DNA from: an uncultured Oscillospiraceae bacterium
GTDB lineage: Bacteria; Bacillota; Clostridia; Oscillospirales; Acutalibacteraceae
Assembly: GCA_900548305.1 (NCBI GenBank)
Contig: URJZ01000005.1
Location: 1-64,000, forward strand
Direction of reading: 5' to 3'
Length of the DNA stretch: 64,000 nucleotides
The notes under the pieces are model-generated. The model ran no database searches and had not been told where the DNA came from. It saw only the letters and a program-made list of their open reading frames with translations. Below are positions 59,715 through 64,000 of this stretch, piece by piece. The translations under genes were made by a program, and so were the position numbers. Position 1 is the stretch's first letter, and each line of letters begins with the position of its first letter.

Positions 59715-59756
59715 ATATTTTGCTCCTTTTTTGCCTCAAATACGACATATAGTGTC

Positions 59757-59785
59757 TTTACAAAGCGTTATATTTATTGTATACT
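59757..59785 (+). promoter_or_regulatory. Promoter of the second XRE regulator
   Basis: TTTACA (59757-59762), 17 bases, TATACT (59780-59785). Confidence 0.65.
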
Positions 59786-59842
59786 TTACATATTGTTAAG
59801 TAGTTTTCAAAACTATGATATCAGATGAAGGGAGGTACCTAT

Positions 59843-60544
59843 GTGAACGACGCATTCCCACGAATTATTACTTTGTTGCGAAAAGAACGCGGTCTGAGCC
59901 AAAAAAAGGCTGCAGAGGAATTACAAGTTTCCCAAGCGCTGTTATCGCACTATGAAAAGGGAATCCGCGAATGTGGCTTGGAATTTGTAGTAAAAATTGC
60001 AAACTTCTATAACGTATCCTGTGATTACTTATTGGGAAGATCTCCAAACCGTTCAGGTGCCACCATCTCAATAGGTGATTTACCGGAAGACACGGAATCA
60101 AAAGGAAGGCGCAAAACAGGCATTATTGCTACCTTAAATAAAAAATTGATTATGAACTCCATTCATGTCATTTACGGTATTTTACAAGAATGCAATAACC
60201 ATGCATTGACAGAAGAAGTTTCTTCTTTTTTATCTACAAGCATTTATAAAATCTTTCGCTTGCTGTATTCTGCCAATCCTAAAAATCCCCAGGGACTCTT
60301 TGCCGCACCTTACAAAAGACACTTTGGTCTTGCCAATGCTTCTATGGAACTATCCGAAGCAAATGCGGCTTGTCTCATCAGCGGAGAAGCTGTAGAGGAT
60401 TTGGAGCCGCTTGAAAAAGAAAAAGCTCCCCATTTATCTCCCGAGTCCATTACAAAAAAATATCCTTCTTTTGCAGCTTCCCTATTTAATCTGATTCAAA
60501 ACGTAGAACAGAAAATGGGAATCAAAAAGAAACAAGATCATTAA
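59843..60544 (+). CDS. XRE-family transcriptional regulator with a C-terminal extension
   Basis: 233 residues starting with GTG at 59843, seven bases after GGGAGG; an ATG at 59825 is rejected because it precedes that RBS. Helix-turn-helix at about 5-60 (RGLSQKKAAEELQVSQALLSHYEKGIRECGLEFVVKIANFYNVSCDYLLGRS). The remaining ~165 residues, mostly helical and with no recognised domain, probably sense or dimerise. Targets unknown. Confidence 0.87.
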   Translation: MNDAFPRIITLLRKERGLSQKKAAEELQVSQALLSHYEKGIRECGLEFVVKIANFYNVSCDYLLGRSPNRSGATISIGDLPEDTESKGRRKTGIIATLNKKLIMNSIHVIYGILQECNNHALTEEVSSFLSTSIYKIFRLLYSANPKNPQGLFAAPYKRHFGLANASMELSEANAACLISGEAVEDLEPLEKEKAPHLSPESITKKYPSFAASLFNLIQNVEQKMGIKKKQDH

Positions 60545-60577
60545 AAGGACACTTGTATTATAACAAGTGTCCTTTTT
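60543..60577. terminator. Terminator
   Basis: AAAAGGACACTTGT-tattata-ACAAGTGTCCTTTT with a T-run; between the XRE gene and the convergent symporter gene. Confidence 0.9.
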
Positions 60578-60597
60578 ATTTGCAAATACCTGCCCGA

Positions 60598-61971
60598 TTA
60601 TTCCAACTGTTTTAAATTAATATGTTCTTTTCTCCTATTTAAATACCCCTTTGTTTCTTTTATTACTTGATTAGATAGTAAAAAAATAGCTACTAAATTT
60701 GGTATTGCCATAAATCCATTTAATGTATCGCAAATATCCCATACCAATGTTAAATTCATACCACAACTGGCTGCTGCAAAAAAAGCAAACAAGATACGGT
60801 ACGGTATCAACAATTTATCCCCACATAAATACCGCAAGCCGCATTGTCCGTAATGAGACCATCCCAGCATAGTTGCAAATGCAAATAAGGTAATAGAAAC
60901 AGAAATCACACCGTCTCCAAATACTCCAAATACCGTGTGAAATGCCGCAGCACTCAATGCGCCGCCATCTTTCCCTGTTGTCATAACTCCACTGCATAAA
61001 ATACAAAGAGCTGTGATGGTACACATGATAATGGTATCGGTAAAGACCTGAAAAATCCCCCACATACCTTGCTCTGCAGGCTCTTTGCAATCCGCTTCCG
61101 TATGCGCCATTACTGAAGAACCCAATCCTGCCTCATTTGTAAAGATCCCCCGTGATACTCCACTGCGCAAAGCAACCAGCATAATAGAACCGCTGATTCC
61201 CCCTGTTGCACTTTGTAAATTGAACGCGCCGGAAAAAATTTGACCAAACACACTTGGAAGCATCGTTCCGTGTACCGCAATGACAATGATGCCTGCCAGA
61301 AGATAAATCCCCGCCATAACAGGCACTACTCTTTCCGTTACCTTTGCAATTCTTTGTATGCCTCCGCTCAATATAATAAATACAACCAGCCCAATAACAA
61401 CTCCCGTAATTGTAGTGTTTACGCCAAAGCTGTCCTGCAAGGCTCCTCCAATTGCATTTGCCTGCGCCATATTTCCCATTCCAAAGGAAGCCAGTACGCA
61501 GGCAATGGCGAATACAATGGCAAGCGGTTTGCATTTTAATCCGTATTCTATGTAATACATGGCGCCGCCAAGCCATTTTCCGTTCTTATCTTTTTTTCGA
61601 TATTTCATACCAAGTACTGTTTCCGCATATATGGTCATCATTCCCAATAGGGCTGAAATCCACATCCAAAAGATTGCGCCGGGACCTCCAAGTGTCAGCG
61701 CAGTTGCTACACCCACAATATTGCCCGTACCTATGGAACCTGCCAATGCTGTTGTCAGTGCCTGAAAGGGAGAAATGCCGTCATTGCTTTGTTTTTTTCT
61801 CCGAAACATACCGGCAAAGGTGAGTTTCATCCATAAACCTATTTTTGTAAATTGAAAAAAACGCAGCCTAACGGTAAATAAAATTCCCGCAAGCAAAATA
61901 CATATTAATACAGGCCAGCCCCATAGAATAGGTTGTATAAAATGATTTACTTTTTCTATCACCTGCAACAA
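60598..61971 (-). CDS. Sodium:alanine/glycine symporter (AGCS family)
   Basis: 457 residues with about ten membrane helices. Family marks: SIGTGNIVGVATALTLGGPGAIFWMW, GGAMYYIEYGLKCK, GVSRGIFTNEAGLGSSVMAHTEA and the SHYGQCGLRYL stretch. Imports a small neutral amino acid with sodium, probably alanine or glycine. Its upstream region (61972-62150) shows no riboswitch I can identify. Confidence 0.95.
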   Translation of the reverse strand: MLQVIEKVNHFIQPILWGWPVLICILLAGILFTVRLRFFQFTKIGLWMKLTFAGMFRRKKQSNDGISPFQALTTALAGSIGTGNIVGVATALTLGGPGAIFWMWISALLGMMTIYAETVLGMKYRKKDKNGKWLGGAMYYIEYGLKCKPLAIVFAIACVLASFGMGNMAQANAIGGALQDSFGVNTTITGVVIGLVVFIILSGGIQRIAKVTERVVPVMAGIYLLAGIIVIAVHGTMLPSVFGQIFSGAFNLQSATGGISGSIMLVALRSGVSRGIFTNEAGLGSSVMAHTEADCKEPAEQGMWGIFQVFTDTIIMCTITALCILCSGVMTTGKDGGALSAAAFHTVFGVFGDGVISVSITLFAFATMLGWSHYGQCGLRYLCGDKLLIPYRILFAFFAAASCGMNLTLVWDICDTLNGFMAIPNLVAIFLLSNQVIKETKGYLNRRKEHINLKQLE

Positions 61972-62224
61972 CCTTTCAACCGCCTTTCTTTTCCATCAAT
62001 CTTATTAGATTGTATTCTCGCAGTATCTATTTCATGTATATTTACCCAAAAACATAAAAAGAAAATCATTACAAATATCAACAGATACTTTATGATATCA
62101 TTCCAACTGACTGCTCTAAAGAATAGATGTATTATAGAACAATATTAATGTTAAATTTTTGTGCATATTTTCTTAACATTACAAAATGTTGAAAATAATT
62201 TTTAGGGTAATAGCACCAAAATTC

Positions 62225-62252
62225 TTGAAATTTCCAAAATTTATGCTATCAT
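62225..62252 (+). promoter_or_regulatory. Promoter of glgB
   Basis: TTGAAA (62225-62230), 16 bases, TATCAT (62247-62252), about 25 bases before the RBS. Confidence 0.6.
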
Positions 62253-62292
62253 TAAATTAAACGAATATAGGTGCGAAAGGGAGTTATATATT

Positions 62293-64000
62293 GTGAAAAA
62301 TATCAATAATCAAGAAAAAAATCAAATCCCGTTACAGTTGTTTCATCATGGAATCAATCCATATGCATACGAGTTCTTAGGAGTGCATAAAGCTATAACA
62401 GACGGCGCTCAAGGAATGGTATGCCGTGTTTGGGCTCCAAACGCCGTTTCTGCTTCTATTGTTGGAGATTTCAACGAGTGGAATCCCTCCGCGCATCCTA
62501 TGAGAAAAATCAGTGACGGCGTATGGGAGTGTACGCTTCCATTTGAATTTGCTCAGTTTGAAGTTTACAAATTTTTAATTGAAGATGACAACGGAAATCT
62601 TATTTATAAAAGCGACCCTTATGCACACCATTTTGAAACAAGACCGGGAACAGCTTCCAAGTACTATGATTTTTCAGGATACCAGTGGAATGATGCCGCT
62701 TGGTTTAAAAACAAAGAAAAGCACCCACACTACGAACAACCTGTCAATATCTATGAAATACACCTAGGCTCATGGAAACGTTATCAGGACGGACACGTGT
62801 TCTCTTATGAAAAAATTGCGGACGAGTTAATTCCATATATAAAAGAAATGGGTTATACTCACATTGAATTAATGCCTATCACTGAATATCCGTATGATGG
62901 TTCTTGGGGATACCAAGTTACCGGATATTTTGCACCTACTTCCCGTTACGGTGAACCAAAAGAATTCATGAAATTTGTAGACAGATGCCATCAAGCAGGT
63001 ATCGGCGTGATTATGGACTGGGTTCCTGCTCATTTTCCAAAGGACGAAAGCGGGCTTGCCCGTTTTGACGGTACTGCCTGTTATGAATATGCCGATCCCA
63101 GAAAAGGAGAACACAGTGATTGGGGCACTTTGGTATTTGACTACGGAAAAACCGAAGTAGTAAACTTTTTAATTTCCAGTGCTGTTTTTTGGCTGAAAGA
63201 ATTTCATATTGACGGTTTCCGCGTCGATGCGGTTGCCTCCATGCTTTATTTAGATTACAGCCGTGAGGACGGACAATGGGTTCCAAACAAATTTGGCGGC
63301 AAAGAAAACTTAGAAGCGGTTGCATTTCTACAAAAATTAAATGAAGTCGTGTTTGAGCTCTTCCCAACAGTTATGATGATAGCTGAAGAATCCACCTCTT
63401 GGCCCATGGTATCAAAACCTACCTACTGTGGTGGCCTCGGTTTTAATTACAAATGGAATATGGGTTGGATGAACGATATGCTCGGTTATATGAGCCTTGA
63501 CCCTTTGTTCAGAAAAGGTAGTCACGACAAGCTGACGTTCTCGTTCTTTTATGCATTTTCAGAAAACTTTATTCTGCCCATTTCTCATGATGAAGTGGTA
63601 CATGGTAAATGTTCTCTTATCAATAAAATGCCGGGTAACAATGAACAAAAGCTGGCAGGAATTCGCGCCTTTATGGGATATATGATGGCACATCCGGGCA
63701 AAAAACTCATCTTTATGGGTACAGAATTTTGTCAGTTTATCGAATGGAATTATGAGCAGGAATTGGATTGGCTTTTGCTTGCTTATCCGTTTCACCAAAA
63801 AGCAAAGCATTTTTTCCAATCATTAAATCATTTCTATTTGAATACACCTTCTTTATGGGAAGTTGATTTTTCTTGGGAAGGTTTTTCCTGGATTGCCCAC
63901 GATGACAATGAACAAAGCGTAATTGCATTTCGCAGAATTGATAAAAGCGGTCACGAAATTATTGCCGTATGTAACTTTGTACCTGTACAAAGGGAACATT
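62293..64000 (+). CDS. glgB: 1,4-alpha-glucan branching enzyme (3' end beyond the window)
   Basis: Makes alpha-1,6 branches in glycogen. The frame starts with GTG at 62293 after GGGAG and stays open to the edge (569 codons). It has an N-terminal CBM48 domain (VWAPNAVSASIVGDFNEWN) and a GH13 barrel: YEIHLGSW, DWVPAHFP, nucleophile Asp in GFRVDAVASML, acid Glu in MIAEESTSWP, and the third acid in ISHDEVVHGK. Other glycogen genes are not in the window. Confidence 0.95.
   Translation, partial: MKNINNQEKNQIPLQLFHHGINPYAYEFLGVHKAITDGAQGMVCRVWAPNAVSASIVGDFNEWNPSAHPMRKISDGVWECTLPFEFAQFEVYKFLIEDDNGNLIYKSDPYAHHFETRPGTASKYYDFSGYQWNDAAWFKNKEKHPHYEQPVNIYEIHLGSWKRYQDGHVFSYEKIADELIPYIKEMGYTHIELMPITEYPYDGSWGYQVTGYFAPTSRYGEPKEFMKFVDRCHQAGIGVIMDWVPAHFPKDESGLARFDGTACYEYADPRKGEHSDWGTLVFDYGKTEVVNFLISSAVFWLKEFHIDGFRVDAVASMLYLDYSREDGQWVPNKFGGKENLEAVAFLQKLNEVVFELFPTVMMIAEESTSWPMVSKPTYCGGLGFNYKWNMGWMNDMLGYMSLDPLFRKGSHDKLTFSFFYAFSENFILPISHDEVVHGKCSLINKMPGNNEQKLAGIRAFMGYMMAHPGKKLIFMGTEFCQFIEWNYEQELDWLLLAYPFHQKAKHFFQSLNHFYLNTPSLWEVDFSWEGFSWIAHDDNEQSVIAFRRIDKSGHEIIAVCNFVPVQREH

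Overview
The window is low-GC Firmicutes chromosome and probably comes from a member of the Clostridia, perhaps the Oscillospirales; that placement is inferred from gene content. Supporting signs are a ctsR-mcsA-mcsB-clpC heat-shock operon with a CtsR box, a leucine T-box, a TPP riboswitch ending in an intrinsic terminator, a DUF4364 regulator, an FtsK/SpoIIIE translocase beside a TepA-like ClpP homologue, and a tiny Cys/Gly-rich protein of a type seen in Clostridia. About 60 genes are packed densely, with strong sigma-A promoters and U-tailed terminators. No phage, CRISPR array, rRNA operon or complete insertion sequence is visible.

Layout. 1-3.5 kb: polyamine synthesis (speD and a PLP decarboxylase cut by the window edge) and DNA repair (ogt-nfo). 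4.3-7 kb: tRNA-Thr(CGU), an ApgM-type phosphoglycerate mutase and two regulators. 7-12.6 kb: a complete urease operon, ureABC-E-F-G-D, with structured spacers and a long leader. 13-18.4 kb: an unusual two-lobed P-loop protein, a metal efflux module (ArsR repressor, metallochaperone, P1B ATPase), a thiol peroxidase and a probable PD-(D/E)XK/winged-helix protein. 18.5-26.8 kb: aldehyde dehydrogenase under a 34-bp perfect palindrome, and the tepA-ftsK-ygiQ-MBL-DUF3006 run. 27-34 kb: aconitase, eukaryote-type isocitrate dehydrogenase and Rex, then LemA with a DUF2207 membrane protein. 34-43.9 kb: CTP synthase behind an attenuator-like leader, a cyclophilin lipoprotein, an S1-repeat protein, DUF2871, and clpC/mcsB/mcsA/ctsR. 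44-49.5 kb: the Cys-rich miniprotein, an HD-domain gene broken by an amber codon, MmcQ, and a TPP-riboswitch thiD-thiC-thiE-HAD operon. 50-64 kb: an ABC-F protein with one degenerate ATP site, a DUF308 membrane protein fused to a probable permuted thiol hydrolase, rsmA, azlCD, the leuAB operon, a histidine phosphatase, an XRE regulator, a sodium:amino acid symporter, and glgB running off the right edge.

Most genes are housekeeping. The best novelty leads are: a dispersed inverted-repeat element (three copies), two of which appear to supply the promoter of a neighbouring gene (ogt and tepA); a possible H-type RNA pseudoknot just before ureF; the DUF308/permuted-hydrolase fusion with its 57-residue membrane partner; the amber-interrupted HD gene; the HAD phosphatase coupled to thiE; and the 34-bp palindrome on the aldehyde dehydrogenase promoter. 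All functional statements rest on reading motifs and gene order; no database search was run.
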